Source: Brachyhypopomus gauderio (lineage: Eukaryota; Chordata; Actinopteri; Gymnotiformes; Hypopomidae). From it: DNA of 64,000 nt. The number at the start of each line of letters is the position of its first letter. Position 1 is the first letter of the stretch. The position numbers were made by a program, and so were the translations under genes. Positions 45,825 to 63,597 of the stretch are shown piece by piece. The DNA lies in assembly GCF_052324685.1 (NCBI RefSeq), contig NC_135211.1, positions 528,501 to 592,500 of the forward strand, read 5' to 3'. The notes under the pieces are model-generated. The model made no database searches. It worked only from the letters and a program-made list of their open reading frames with translations, and was not told the origin of the DNA.

Positions 45825-47223
45825 CCCACAGTGGCCTCATCCCGCGTCTTCTCGGCGACATACTGTCTCTCTGGATTTGCAACATGCTTGCTCATCTCAT
45901 CAACACGTACGCAATTGATGACTCAGTAAGTGTGTGATGTTGGGTGTGCCTGGGGTGTGCTGGAACCCCGTATGTCCGTAATAGAACCCGTCTGTAATTG
46001 AAACTGCTCAAAGTGTTGAATGTATTGGTGGGGAATAATTTTCAAGAATTTTCTAGCATATCCTGTGTCTTTTTTGTCTCTCTCTCCCTTTCCATTGTAG
46101 ATGAGTCACACAGGCGAGATTAAGAACTGCGCTCAGGCTGTGACTGGGGTGAGTAACTTGGACTGGGACCAGTCATTGGTTTTGAGGTTCCACCTGCAGT
46201 GGTCTTTGATGGCCAGTCTAATATCTGCGATTCTCTCCATCTAGTTTTTTGCGAGTATGCTCACGTATCCCTTTGTGTTGGTGTCCAACCTAATGGCAGT
46301 CAATAACTGTGGGTGAGTGCTATCTGGATCTTAATATCAAATGTACATACTCTGTATAATTTGTGTTTTTTACCTTTTGTCCCAGTTTGAGCAGTTTTAA
46401 GATTTGGGTTCCTTAGTTACCCTGTAGCACTACTACTGAAAGGACACTTGTGACACGAGCGCTCACACTCGTGACACGGGCGCTCACACTCGTGACATGG
46501 TCTTGGTGAGCAGCTTTTGTGAGGCTGTGGGTGATTCTCTGGCTTTCCTCAGTCAAAGAAAAAAACCAATTTTTCTCTCCTGCTTTAGGTTGGCTGGGGG
46601 TCTCCCACCTTATGCTGCAATCTACCCAACCTGGCTTGACTGCTGGAGACACCTGAGCCGAGAGGTCAGCAAACAGACGCACACTCACTGAGCTGGGTTC
46701 TGCCCCTCAGACACACCCTCACTCAGTCAGTTTTATGTATCATCTTGCTCTTAGAAGGTCTTAATATTTGGTATATATAACCTCAGATGAAGTACCCCAC
46801 ATGACATTACATAATCTCATTATTTAATAAAACCAAAATGCAGCGTCAAGGTGTGAAAGGTGAGATCCACCCACACTGGTTCTACAGGGACGAAGATTGG
46901 CAGTAGCAGCCAGGTGCTGTTAACCAGAACCTGGACTACCCTAACCAGAACCTGAGCTAACATAATCTTAATCCTAACCTAGAACCTGAGCTAATCCTAA
47001 CCCTAACTCAGAACTTTGTTGTAGGGCTGAATAAGACAGAGGTTAATCGTTCCTGCACTGGTGTCTAGGAAGCAGGACTCTTATCTAACTGTGTTTGTAC
47101 ATCTCCCACCCCCCTCTCCCTCCCTCCGTCTTTCAGTGCAATATGAGCAGAGGCAACAGTTTATTCTTCCGGAAGGTTCCAGTGGGGAAGACGTATTCTC
47201 TTGGCCAGAAGCGATTCTTCTGA
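42182..47223 (+). CDS. mtch2: Mitochondrial carrier homolog 2, 13 coding exons
   Basis: Exons: 42182-42268, 43076-43160, 43771-43877, 44142-44165, 44387-44443, 45223-45280, 45381-45432, 45617-45676, 45832-45925, 46101-46148, 46245-46312, 46589-46664 and 47137-47223. All have AG/GT sites and matching phases, giving 300 aa, close to vertebrate MTCH2 (about 303). The protein starts [20 protein letters not shown] and ends [16 protein letters not shown]2 is a divergent SLC25-fold protein of the mitochondrial outer membrane, known as a tBID receptor and as an insertase for tail-anchored proteins. Carrier-like repeats are visible ([51 protein letters not shown]) without the classic carrier signature. 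The start lies in GGTGCATAATGG after a GC-rich stretch. ATTAAA at 47353 could be the poly(A) signal. psmc3 follows 1.6 kb downstream on the same strand. Confidence 0.97.
42722..42750. repeat. (CA)n microsatellite
   Basis: About 14 CA units in mtch2 intron 1. Confidence 0.95.
43270..43500 (-). repeat. L2-type LINE 3' tail in mtch2 intron 2
   Basis: The reverse complement of the tail seen at 3775-3990: AAATTTATTTATATAGCGC to CATTGGGCGGCCCGTTAGC on the plus strand. Confidence 0.75.
44950..45190. repeat. GT-rich repeat with many CAGGTCGG units in mtch2 intron 5
   Basis: Irregular units of about 30-40 bp built from GTGTGCGTG and TTGTACAGGTCGGGCG precede exon 6. Each CAGGTCGG resembles a 5' splice site, giving a cluster of decoy donors. 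Confidence 0.8.
45501..45620 (+). repeat. Triplicated 3' splice site of mtch2 intron 7
   Basis: Three 40-bp copies (45501-45540, 45541-45580, 45581-45620) each contain TTTCTTTGTCGTTTCAG followed by TGGT, the first four bases of exon 8. Only the third is followed by the real exon. Using the first or second acceptor would give an in-frame TAG a few bases later (TGGTGTCTAG). Confidence 0.95.
45766..45824. repeat. (GT)n tract beside the mtch2 exon 9 acceptor
   Basis: About 20 GT units, broken by TATA, occupy the place of the usual pyrimidine tract and end GTGTCCCACAG at 45831. Confidence 0.95.
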
Positions 47224-48374
47224 ATGGGTGACCAGCGCCGTAGTCTTTAAATATGATAATATAAACAGGATGGTCTGACTGTCTTGTGGGGGATCTCCTA
47301 GTCCTTTATGTACTTGTTAATTATATATTTTTTTTGTCCATGTTTAAAAAAATATTAAATTTCCATTATTTTCACATGGAGTTGTTTTGATTTGGAAACA
47401 TAAAGGCGTTCTTTTAATGTGTCTAATAATTTGTATAGATGCTACACAAATGCCATCCTCAGTGATTGTGTTTTAAAACCACTCAAGCAGTAGACTGCAG
47501 TCTGGAAATGTATTGCTGGTTTTCCGCTGACCTGGGGCAGGAGAGATGGTTTGGGGACGGGTGGTCGATTGCGGTGATCTCACGCACACAAGCTCCAATC
47601 CAGAGTGGCTCCTTTCCAGGCGCATTTCACAGTGAATATAGGGGCGGGGGTCCAGGCGTTACCATTGCTTCATGAAGTTCATTGGAAGGTGCTTATCCTG
47701 GTGTTTGTCTCACAGCGTGTCCATCCTCGCTGACTGGTGGACTGAAGAAAGAACTTACTGTGCCAGAGCTGTGCATGTAGCTCTTGAGATGAGTTGTGTT
47801 GAATGAGTTGTGTTAATGGCTCATTATCTGCTGCCTGCGTGGGGATGTTGTCGTGCAGCCTGAGGTGCCGAGATGTGTCTGGTGTCCCAGCCACAGGTCA
47901 AGGGTCAAGCCCATGGAGAGTTCACCCATAGCAGCTAATCCATGTGTGGTGTCTCCACACCCAGTTCCATGCAGGATTGAGAGGGCTCCATGTTCACTGC
48001 TCTCTCTGGCTCCCTGGTCAGGCACGTGTGGTTGTATATTTGTATTAACATACAATTGATCCAAATAAATGTAAGTGCTCCTTTTCTTGACCTGTAGACC
48101 ATATTTGTTCCATCGCCTCATCATGGATATTTACATGAAAAACAAAATGTACAAAATACGGAGGTTTTACGGAGGTTTAAACATATTTGAACTTGATATT
48201 AGAAATTTGTGAAAACTAAAATAAAACATGCATTTATATTTTTATTTTTTTTATTTATCTCTGGATGTGGCTTCGCTACATTTTTTTTACATTCTCTCTC
48301 TATATATATATATATAATATTCATATAGTTGTTAAAATTGTGCTTGTGTATGTATATATGTATGTGTATATTAT

Positions 48375-48415
<41 letters not shown>

Positions 48416-48857
48416 GAATGAATACAAGTGAAAGCATAATATTAATGTACCCCTTTCTCAAAACCTAAGGACGTTTTTACAATCAACATAACTACATCCA
48501 CATTTTTACAACCAGTCAACATGGTGAACAGCATAAGTGAAAATCTGAGATCAATACGTTGTGCACTTTGTAATTGTTATAGCTATGTGTTTTACAACGA
48601 ACCGTAATTAAATGATTGTAGATTTGCGGTATACGCACAAAAAACGAATTTCTCGAATGTTACCCTATGATGGGGCATTAAACCAGGAATCGATTATATG
48701 AGAAAAAACGTTTTGTCCAAAGAGAAATACCTGACAAAAACGTGTTAGTGAAGTATGCAGGCAGTGCTCCTCCGAGCCGGGAGGCGGCAGTCGTCCCTCA
48801 CCCCCACGGTTAAAGCTCCATGAACGCAGTAAAGGAAAAGCAGTCGGTGGTTGCAAG
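47224..48857. other. mtch2-psmc3 intergenic region
   Basis: No additional gene is seen. It includes the mtch2 3' UTR, (TA)n stretches at 48301-48316 and 48380-48412, and the region just upstream of psmc3, which has no obvious TATA box. Confidence 0.6.
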
Positions 48858-54965
<6,108 letters not shown>

Positions 54966-55184
54966 ACCTGGGAAGCGTGTGAGAGTGCATGTAGTTATGT
55001 AAGGTGGTTGAGTGTCAGGGTGAACCATGGCTTCAGTACTGTAGATGTACGGAAACTGATTGGTTCAATTTGGATACAACTGGCTTATGACCATATGGAG
55101 TGTTTTTCAGTTTATTCTTTGTGAAAATCCATTAAAGTTTTTTTTTCCATGGATTAACTACTTGATTATTTTATGTGTAAATTT

Positions 55185-55418
55185 GGATGAATGTCTGGGT
55201 TGAATAAATATATGAAGCGGCGTGAGCCCTTGATGAATGTCTGGGTTGAATAAATATATGAAGCGGTGTGAGCCCTTGGATGAATGTCTGGGTTGAATAA
55301 ATATATGAAGCGGCGTGAGCCCTTGATGAATGTCTGGGTTGAATAAATATATGAAGCGGTGTGAGCCCTTGGATGAATGTCTGGGTTGAATAAATATATG
55401 AAGCGGCGTGAGCCCTTG
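55185..55418. repeat. 47/48-bp minisatellite downstream of psmc3
   Basis: Five copies of GATGAATGTCTGGGTTGAAT plus AAATATATGAAGCGG(C/T)GTGAGCCCTTG. GGCGTGAG and GGTGTGAG versions alternate, so the array also has a 95-bp dimeric period. Each copy contains AATAAA. Confidence 0.95.
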
Positions 55419-55719
55419 CTGGTTTGTGATGAATAAGCATGAATGAACACACAAGACTGGATGATAAAAACAGAGCTTTGGGGATGTTTTAATAATATGC
55501 GTCACATACACAATTTATCACTGTTCACACAAAGATTTACACAAGTACTATGAATGGCGTTAAAATGAGTGTTGTGTATGCCTGTGTTAAGGGGGATGAC
55601 CTTTGTGAGGCTGTATTCAAGGCCAGCACAAACACAAGTCTATGAGAAGTGTAGTCTGAAATGATATTTTTTCACAATTAATTAATACCTGCTAGTTGTA
55701 TAACAGTCCACTGTGTGGT

Positions 55720-55850
55720 CTAAAGCCTTGAGGTTCCTCCAATCAAAACAGTTTGCATTCAGTCAGTACAGTTTGGGTCCAGTCAGTAGTTTGGATTTAC
55801 TCAGTACAGTTTGGGTCCAGTCAGTAGTTTGGGTTTATTCAGTACAGTTT
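55720..55850. repeat. Short CAGTCAGTA-type tandem repeat
   Basis: Imperfect units of TCAGTACAGTTTGGGTCCAG and TCAGTAGTTTGG repeat several times just past the stop codon of the GPCR gene. Confidence 0.8.
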
Positions 55851-57097
55851 GGGTGTCCCTGCACCCCTGCTAGCTCCTCCTCTTCGGTTTCCCTGTTTGT
55901 TCCTGACTGTAATATGGTGCCTTTGCCGAGGGGCTCTCTCCCTTGCTCAGCCCTGCATCCGTCTCTCCTGCAGATGTGGCGAACTAGGCCTTGGCAGCGT
56001 TGGCGGAAGGTCGGATCACAGTAGGCGTAGAGCAGAGGGTTCAGGCAGCTGTTGGCGTAGCCCAGACAGATGGCATAAGGGTGGGCCCCCATCAGCCAGC
56101 GGTCAAAGTCGCAGGAGTAGGGCAAGAACTCCAGTTCCACCAGCACAGAGAGCATTTTGTTGGCATGGAAGGGCAGCCAGCAGAGGACGAAGGCCAGGAC
56201 GAGCGTGCAGATGACACGAAGGAGCCTGCGCTGGCGTGCCTGGTCCGCCCGGGGTCCCACACCAAAGTGCTGAGAGAGGAGGCGGCCCAGTGAGCAGTAG
56301 CACAGCAGCAGCACCGTGAGCGGCAGCAGGAAGCCCAGCAGAGTCGACTTCAGCCCCAGTGCCGCTGACCACAGCACCTCCGCCTCCTCTCGGGCCGCGG
56401 GGTCCAGGTGGTCGGAAACCACGCCCGAGTAATCCATGTCACACAAGCACTGTGTGGTGACAGCCTCGCCCTCCTGCCAATCACCCTCAGCCTCCACCTG
56501 CACCTCCAGCACAGTTCGTAGGAGCAGTGCGGGAAGTGCCAGGATGCAGGATGCTGCCCACACGCCCCCCACCACCCACCGGGCCCTGGCTGCTCTACCA
56601 GGCACGTCGCCTCTGCTGTGGCCACGTGCGATCACGTGGTAGCGCTCCATGCTCAGGCCGGTCAGCGAGAACACGCTGGCGTACATGTTGAGTGCCACCA
56701 GGTAGCTGCTGACCCGGCAGAGCGCACTGCCGAAGGGCCAGTGATAGTCCAGCGCCGTGTACACCGCCCACAGGGGCAGAGTCATGATGAACACGAGGTC
56801 TGCTAAGGCCAGGCTGGAGATCAGACACTCTGTCACGGAGCGGGAGGGTCTGGGGGGGCAGGGGGGTGGTTCCTGGGTCTGCTCAGAGCTGAAGCAGCTG
56901 CCCTTTCTGCCCCCTCCAGTATGTCTGCCCAGGTACACCCACAGCACTAGGCTGTTACCGAGGGTCCCTGTGACGAATGCCAGGAGGTAGACTGCTGGAA
57001 TCAGCACACGAGTGGCATGCCATTCGCTGTAGTCGCACAGGGGGAGGGCTGAGGGGGAGGGGGAGGGGGAGGTAATGGGCCACTCCAACTCAGACAT
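55835..57097 (-). CDS. Apelin-receptor-like class A GPCR, single exon
   Basis: A 420-aa seven-transmembrane receptor. Hallmarks: GTLGNSLVLW (N48, TM1), LALAD (D100, TM2), C127 at the top of TM3, SSYLVALNMYASVFSLTGLS, ERY at 151-153, W180 (TM4), CWLPF at 306 (TM6), CDFDRWLMG and NSCLNPLLYAYCDPTFRQ (NPxxY, TM7). The LIPAVYLLAF start, the NMYASVF and CDFD..LM motifs, and single-exon coding match apelin receptors, which bind apelin and Elabela/Toddler peptides. Odd features are an enlarged first intracellular loop (residues ~58-88, Gly/Pro/Cys-rich) and a long ECL2 with extra acidic residues. It fits the fish aplnr2-type paralogue better than aplnra or aplnrb, but I am not certain. It is convergent with psmc3. 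Confidence 0.88.
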   Translation of the reverse strand: MSELEWPITSPSPSPSALPLCDYSEWHATRVLIPAVYLLAFVTGTLGNSLVLWVYLGRHTGGGRKGSCFSSEQTQEPPPCPPRPSRSVTECLISSLALADLVFIMTLPLWAVYTALDYHWPFGSALCRVSSYLVALNMYASVFSLTGLSMERYHVIARGHSRGDVPGRAARARWVVGGVWAASCILALPALLLRTVLEVQVEAEGDWQEGEAVTTQCLCDMDYSGVVSDHLDPAAREEAEVLWSAALGLKSTLLGFLLPLTVLLLCYCSLGRLLSQHFGVGPRADQARQRRLLRVICTLVLAFVLCWLPFHANKMLSVLVELEFLPYSCDFDRWLMGAHPYAICLGYANSCLNPLLYAYCDPTFRQRCQGLVRHICRRDGCRAEQGREPLGKGTILQSGTNRETEEEELAGVQGHPNCTE

Positions 57098-57887
57098 GGA
57101 AACACTGCCTAGCGAAGGCTTATCGGGGTACAGTGAGGAGAACCTACTGCTTGTTTAAAGTTTCACGTCATTTAAGAACCACATCATGACTGGCTTGTGA
57201 TGGTTTTCTTGCAGTGTTGTCTCTAAGATTATAAAACTTCCCTATTTTCCACTATCAGCACACTGATAGGACACCCATCCTGTTCCAGATCACTTTGCCT
57301 AAAATGTCAGCCAAGAATTCTGCAAAAACAGGATATGGAGAGGAAGTGTGAAATATATGGACTAATATTCTCATTTAAACATAATGTTTAATGGTAAAAG
57401 TCAGAAACATATGTCTTTTAAATCTTTACTGAGGTTTGCATTTACTGATCAGTTTTGCTTTTCCTTCTGTCACCTAAACCCTGACAAAATTATGAAATGC
57501 ATTTTGTACATAACATGTAATTTATTCTTATTGAAGCAGTAGAAAAATGATTGAATCTCTTTTACTCTATACATTTTGCAGCCACAACTGGATCACCAAA
57601 TAATATCACCATATTCTGGTATTTCAGGAAGATTCACCCAATCTTACCTGCTTTGGTGTCTCTCTGTCAGCCGACTGTCACGTGAAGAAACTCAGGTCTG
57701 GTGCATGCTGGGACATCTAGATTAAAATCGAGTGTCTTTATTAAAAATGTCTTGTCTAGATTTTCCACAGTTCCACACTTGCACGCCTACGCAGCTCTTG
57801 AGGACATGATGGTGTTGTGTGGGAATCCCAGACCTCCTCCTGAAGACTTAAATCTTCCCCCTCCTGTCTCCTCCTCCTGTCTGCTGT

Positions 57888-57926
<39 letters not shown>

Positions 57927-58975
57927 TGTGGTTCTGTGAGATCCCCAAACAGGAGTCCTGGGTTTTACAAGGTAAGTAAACTGTACACAGTGATACCAGC
58001 ATTGCTCCGTACACCTCAGCCATGAAAGGGGCTGTGAGCACACAAAGCCTTTAATGGCGCCCACAGACAAACATTCTCACACAGTCACTGCTCTCCAGCA
58101 ACATACCAGTCAGTGAATGAAGACACAAGTGTGGTGCCATTCAGAGACATGGTGGAGGGTCAAGCATGAATCAAGCAAAAATCAGTCATGATGTAAGACA
58201 GGTGCACGTGAAAGAAGCCTGCACTGGCGGTGTTTTCACATCGGTTCATGCACAGGGAGATGAAGCCAGGTTCTTGCAGCTCATATGTTCAAGCACACTT
58301 CTCCAATCATTTTCATTAGCATTTTACCTTGAAACTTTAATAGTGTACTTTTCAAACCAGCGTGGTTTTATTATTTAAACTGAAAACGTGATTACAGCCA
58401 GTACTGAAAGACACGCTAGTACAGCATCAACAGGTTTAAGTTCCTGTAGTTTTTTTGGTACATTTACATTTCTGTCCCTCGCTCCCCCAAACTCAACCAC
58501 ATTTAGACTTCACCTTGTTTTCATGTGCAAATGTTCTCTCATGTACTTTTACAATCCTTGTGATGCAAATATATTTCAAATATTAAATGCAAAAATAAGA
58601 ATATTGCAAACAATGTCATTGTTGTCTTGAGTCCATGATGCTTTCATGACACTGTACACACAGTGTACACGCACTGTCCACACATATAGGTGAGGAAAAC
58701 GTTTGTATCATATTGTACTTTCTTTAAAACTACAGACAGAAGATGATACCTGGAATTTTAATATAAAAAATTACTCTGAGTTACCAACAATTTAAGTAAT
58801 TTATTTAAGTCCTTATTTAGTTTTTCTATTTCCAAACACCACCAGTAGTTCATGTATGATTTGTAATCAAGAATAGGATATAACATCGAACGGCCAATCT
58901 GTGAAGAGCCCTAATCAAAAGATACACCAACCTCATTCTCCAAAATTAAAATAATGGCCATCTTTTCCAAACAAT
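57098..58975. other. Intergenic, no gene recognised
   Basis: Upstream flank of the GPCR gene, possibly with its promoter and 5' UTR. A ~36-bp poly-C run lies at 57890-57926. Small ORFs show no domain. Confidence 0.5.
57890..57926. repeat. Long poly-C run
   Basis: About 36 consecutive C, the longest homopolymer in the window. Confidence 0.95.
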
Positions 58976-59400
58976 GGGGTGAGGTGAAGGGTGTTTAACA
59001 TGAGGAGTGATGTTCTCAAAGGGGTGAGGTGAAGGGTGTTTAACATGAGGAGTGATGTTATCAATGGGGTGAGGTGAAGGGTGTTTAACATGAGGAGTGA
59101 TGTTATCAATGGGGTGAGGTGGAGGGTGTTTAACATGAGGAGTGATGTTCTCAAAGGGGTGAGGTGAAGGGTGTTTAACATGAGGAGTGATGTTCTCAAA
59201 GGGGTGAGGTGAAGGGTGTTTAACATGAGGAGTGATGTTCTCAAAGGGGTGAGGTGGAGGGTGTTTAACATGAGGAGTGATGTTATCAATGGGGTGAGGT
59301 GAAGGGTGTTTAACATGAGGAGTGATGTTCTCAAAGGGGTGAGGTGAAGGGTGTTTAACATGAGGAGTGATGTTCTCAAAGGGGTGAGGTGGAGGAGGAG
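58976..59400. repeat. 45-bp minisatellite
   Basis: Nine full copies of GGGGTGAGGTGAAGGGTGTT plus TAACATGAGGAGTGATGTTCTCAAA (58976-59380) and a partial tenth. Variants: GTTATCAAT for GTTCTCAAA, and GGTGGAGGG. The period is a multiple of 3, which keeps long minus-strand frames (about 160 aa) open; these are artefacts. Confidence 0.95.
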
Positions 59401-61844
59401 CATGAGGAGTGTTCTTGCCACCCACTAAGATCAGCAAACATAACAGGAAATAGACCTGCAGGCTGAAGGGTCATAGGTGAACGTCCTGGTCCCTCTTAGT
59501 AAAACAGTAAAAACACAATGACCAACATGGTGTCCAGCTGCTATCAGACTCCTGTGCAGTTTTTGAATTTGGTTATATGCAGTTTGGTTATATAAGCACA
59601 ATAAATACACATTTTCTTTCTTTCTGTTTCCAAAAGTGGATGTAGCATTTGATCCAGAGCGATGTTAGCTCAGAGTTCTTGGAGTGCTCATATTTTTCAT
59701 TTCAGAAACAAAGCTCAAAGTTAAATCCTTAGGATGTCAGTAGCTATGGAAAGCCAAAGTAGACAATATTCACCTCAAAGCAAACACGTTATTAATGAAA
59801 CAGCCATTTGACGTAATGTTTTTATGCTGCTTTTGCTTATGCTATATCCCTTCAAAAGCTGCTTTAGAGTACAGTAACAAGCTCCGCCTTCCATCTTGAC
59901 AGCGAATAGAGCTGAACTTTGCTGATGCTGAGTAACAAGGCCGGCATGTAAATTCCTTAATTTACTTATGATTCATTTCCCTATTATGAATGTTAATTTT
60001 ATTTGCAGATTTTGTTTTTTATGTTTTCCAATGCATCCAAATCCAGGGAATATTGTAAATGGACATATTTTGCACACTGATATAGGTAACAGGAAGGTTA
60101 ACATGCTGAGGTTGCTGATGCCAAACTGGCTGCAGGTCAGAAGCAAGATAGTCATCACAATCTCGGCAGGACAGTCATCAGACTCTGAAAGACTCTCAAC
60201 CTCACAGGAATAAGCTGGACAGCCATCAAGCTCTGAGAAACACAGTCTTCAAACTCTGAGAAGGACAGTTCAATCAGGACAATCAAACTGCTAAACTCCC
60301 AACCTCAACAGGAATTCATGACACACATGTGCAGTGCAAATAATGTGAAAGTAATTTGAAACAAAATGAAAACAGATAACTCGTATTAATTCTGAAAATC
60401 ATGAAGTTCTTTCTGTTTTATTGAGGTACCAGTTTGGTCCCACTCTTGCTCTTGTTCCTGTTTTAATTGCAAAGTCCACATACTGTATCTTCTCCGGTGT
60501 TTGATTTGGCCTAGAAACATCTCCTAGAAACATAGACAAGACCAGTTGCTGCTTCTTGAAAACATCTATAACTATTATTCTCAACAGTGTGAATCAACAG
60601 TTATGTCTGAAAACCTCCCTCAAATGTTTCCTCTGCTCTTTGTAGTGAATGGATTCATTCCAAATACTTCATGCCTGCTATGTGACAGCCACTCCTCTTG
60701 TGACAATAATACTGTTGCTGCTTCATTATTGATAGCAGAGATCAGCTGCAATCTCAATGCTTATTTGACCCCATAGACTGAACTACAGCACGTCTACACT
60801 GACTCCGTATTTTACTGAATAGACAGAAAGGATGTCATATGTGAAGTGGAATAATGGTGGTGGAATATGGCAAATCCCATGAAATACCCCACAAACTCCA
60901 TAGAGACAGATGTAGAATAGATGTATATATTGTTTCACTGTAGTTTATGATACGAAAAACAACAAAACCAAAAATGAACACACCAGACGTCAGGATGGAC
61001 CACACTGACTGACCCAGATCAGGGAGTTAGGGAGTGACTCGTACACCAACTCTCTGACTAGCCAAGAAACATTTACAAACCCCAAAACAAACAGCAGCTA
61101 ACCCTATGATGTGACATACATATAGTGAACACAAACCAATTTGTTCCCATATTTATAAAAATATTACAAGCAAGGGTGACCAATGAACATGGTGTACATA
61201 ATTAAGATGATAAACGACAACAAACTAACCAAAGCAAATACAGGAATAAAACACCACATCACAGAAACATAAACACCACGGCACACAAACACCATAACTC
61301 AGAAACACAAACCAAGCACAAATCCTTTTCCTTTACTAGTGCTCTGACGTCCTTCATCTTCTGGAGTTTCTATAGGCCACATGGGTGACAGGAAAGGCCC
61401 GTGAGGAATTGGGGAAGGTCAGACCAAAACAGGAAGAGATCAAGGCACAGATCAAGAAACTAGCAGGAACAGACTCATACCTGAAAAACATAACAGAGCA
61501 CTAACACAGCACACAAGCAAGTTATCCAGGAAAATATTTCCTAATTCAGAAATAGCAAAAAACTCTTCACACTCATCGACCAAGACAGCAGCTATTGTGA
61601 ACAAGGCACTGAAACATGAATGATCAGAGAGGCTGTACAAGTTAATCCTGTAGGAAAAGAGGCCAATACACCATTTTAATTGACAAAAGTAACTATCTTG
61701 TGTTAATGTGCCATTTTAATCAAAAATTATAATGAAATACAGGATCACTATAATGAAAGAGAGACAGACAGTTTGGGTCCTCTCTTAAAACGATGCTTGA
61801 TTTGATACTGTTCTGTCTCTAAATGTATAACTGACAAGAGACTG
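59401..61844. other. Intergenic, no gene recognised
   Basis: AT-rich. ORFs of 60-81 aa at 59968, 60399, 60546 and 61452 show no recognisable motif or convincing splice structure. Confidence 0.5.
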
Positions 61845-62056
61845 GTCGCCTCCGTCTACAGTGGCAGGTGTCCTGTTGTATTGTGTTCGTCCCTCATGTT
61901 TTGTCTTTGTACCAGTTGACTGCTGGTCATTATATCCTTAATTTGGATCGAGTCACGGGTTTTTCGGTTTGTGCACTTTTCTCATTAAATCATCCTTTTT
62001 CTCTGAGACTTGGCGTGATCGCTTCCATTTTATTTCGCACTCCCTGCCCGTCACAC
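61845..62056 (+). mobile_element. LTR fragment related to the solo LTR at 33129-33425
   Basis: GACTGGTCGCCTCCGTCTAC through CTTGTCTTTGTACCAGTT, GCTGGTCATTATATCCTT and GACTTGGCGTGATCGCTTCC to GCCCGTCACA match the other LTR read on its minus strand. The first bases are missing. A SINE/LINE-type tail (GCGTCTGCTAAATGCCCTAA) follows at 62088-62135. Confidence 0.75.
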
Positions 62057-62135
62057 TATGGTTATATGGCTATAACTAAAGTCTATGGATATAACAGCGT
62101 CTGCTAAATGCCCTAAATGTAAATGTAAATATTAT

Positions 62136-63292
62136 AAATGATGCGCTACCATAACATGATGCTGGCTAAATGGCTACCTAATTTTTTCACTGAGATTAGT
62201 AAAGTCAAGTGGTGTGATAGTTGCAAGGATGACACATTTACTGGGAAACAGGTCCAACCTGCTATTGAAATAAAAGTTTTATGTCATTCTTTTAAAGAAA
62301 AGGAGACTGGACTCCATTTTTGAGTTGTACGCCCATGAATATTTTTGATTATTTTGATCATTTTTGATTGATTATTGATTATTATTGATGATTATATTTA
62401 TGATTATACAACATTATTTTTCTTTGACCATAATTACCACCAAAACTGGTAAAATTTGTGAAAATATTTTACATACAAATGTAATATACAGTAATGTTTA
62501 TATAAAGGTTACAAGACATTATAATCGTGAAATAGATCATATCACTTGTACAAAATCAAGGAAGCTGCCGTCATACACCTGAAGGTGACTCCTTAATGAA
62601 GATGACCTGCCTCTGCAGTTCCACTGTCGGGAATCTCATTGGATATTGGACCGTCCGCAGGTGTTTTTACATAACTATGATGGGGATGTAATTGTTAATT
62701 GTTAAAACTCAAGGGCTTCACACAGACTTGTAACATTAGCATTGTTAGCCAAGAAGCCTGTAGTTTGTGTGCTTAAGTTGAGTGCGAGCTAGAGTTGTCT
62801 CTAAGCTGCCCCAAATATAATTTAAATTATATCAACTACAAATTTTATTTATTCACTCCAATATCCCAGACCCTGTAGATTAATTTCCTTACAGGATCAT
62901 ACCCAATATTTTATTATTGGGTTACATAAGCACAGATGGATTTTTACATCTGTCGTTTGTTTTTGTTTTTTTTTTACACTAACCAAACAACAGGTTGAAA
63001 ATTTAATTATTTAGTTTAGCATTTGGTAATTAATATCCCCCCTTAGATAAAGGTACAGATCCAGGGGTTCATAGACGAAGGGTTTTATGGTTGACTGGGG
63101 TGCTGGTGCTGTCATCCTGTCATTGCTCGAGGTCACTCAAGTTTGTTGACAGTGCAGTGGACGGATGCCATTGTCTCAGAATGCCCCCAAGCCTGTGTTA
63201 CCTTCTGGTTCTGCCTTTTTTAGCTAGGCTGTAATAATTTAACTTAGTGCTGGAGTTGCTGCCACACTCCAGATATGTTTAAATTAGTACTT
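62136..63292. other. Intergenic, no gene recognised
   Basis: Low-complexity TTGATTATTG stretches near 62340-62400; otherwise unique sequence without a supported gene. Confidence 0.5.
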
Positions 63293-63589
63293 CAGGGTTG
63301 CCAACTTTTGACGTTCGCTTGGAGTGAGATTTTAACCTGGAGCCGGTGGCGAGTGTATTTTGTTGAGCGGGGGGGCGAACGTAAAATGGACACAGATTCA
63401 GTGTTATATCGCCGGTGGATGGCGCCAGGGCTAGCGAACTAGTAACGTATTGAATCATATATGTGGATCTGAGGTAAATAAACTGGATTTTTTTTTTCGG
63501 CGTGAGATATCGGAAGTGTGGCGTGAGAGCGTGTGAAAACGGTCAAATGCGTGTGTCTCACGCTCAATGCGTGAGAGTTGGCAACCCTG
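63293..63589. mobile_element. hAT-like MITE
   Basis: Termini CAGGGTTGCCAAC and GTTGGCAACCCTG are perfect inverted repeats. Flanks TAGTACTT and CAGTACTT agree in 7 of 8 bases, fitting an aged 8-bp TSD. Its right half recurs at 10385-10534. Confidence 0.88.
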
Positions 63590-63597
63590 CAGTACTT

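Noticed and set aside
58933-59437. 162-163-aa repeat ORFs (LTPLRTSLLMLNTLH type)
   Set aside because: Translation of the 45-bp minisatellite, whose period is a multiple of 3.
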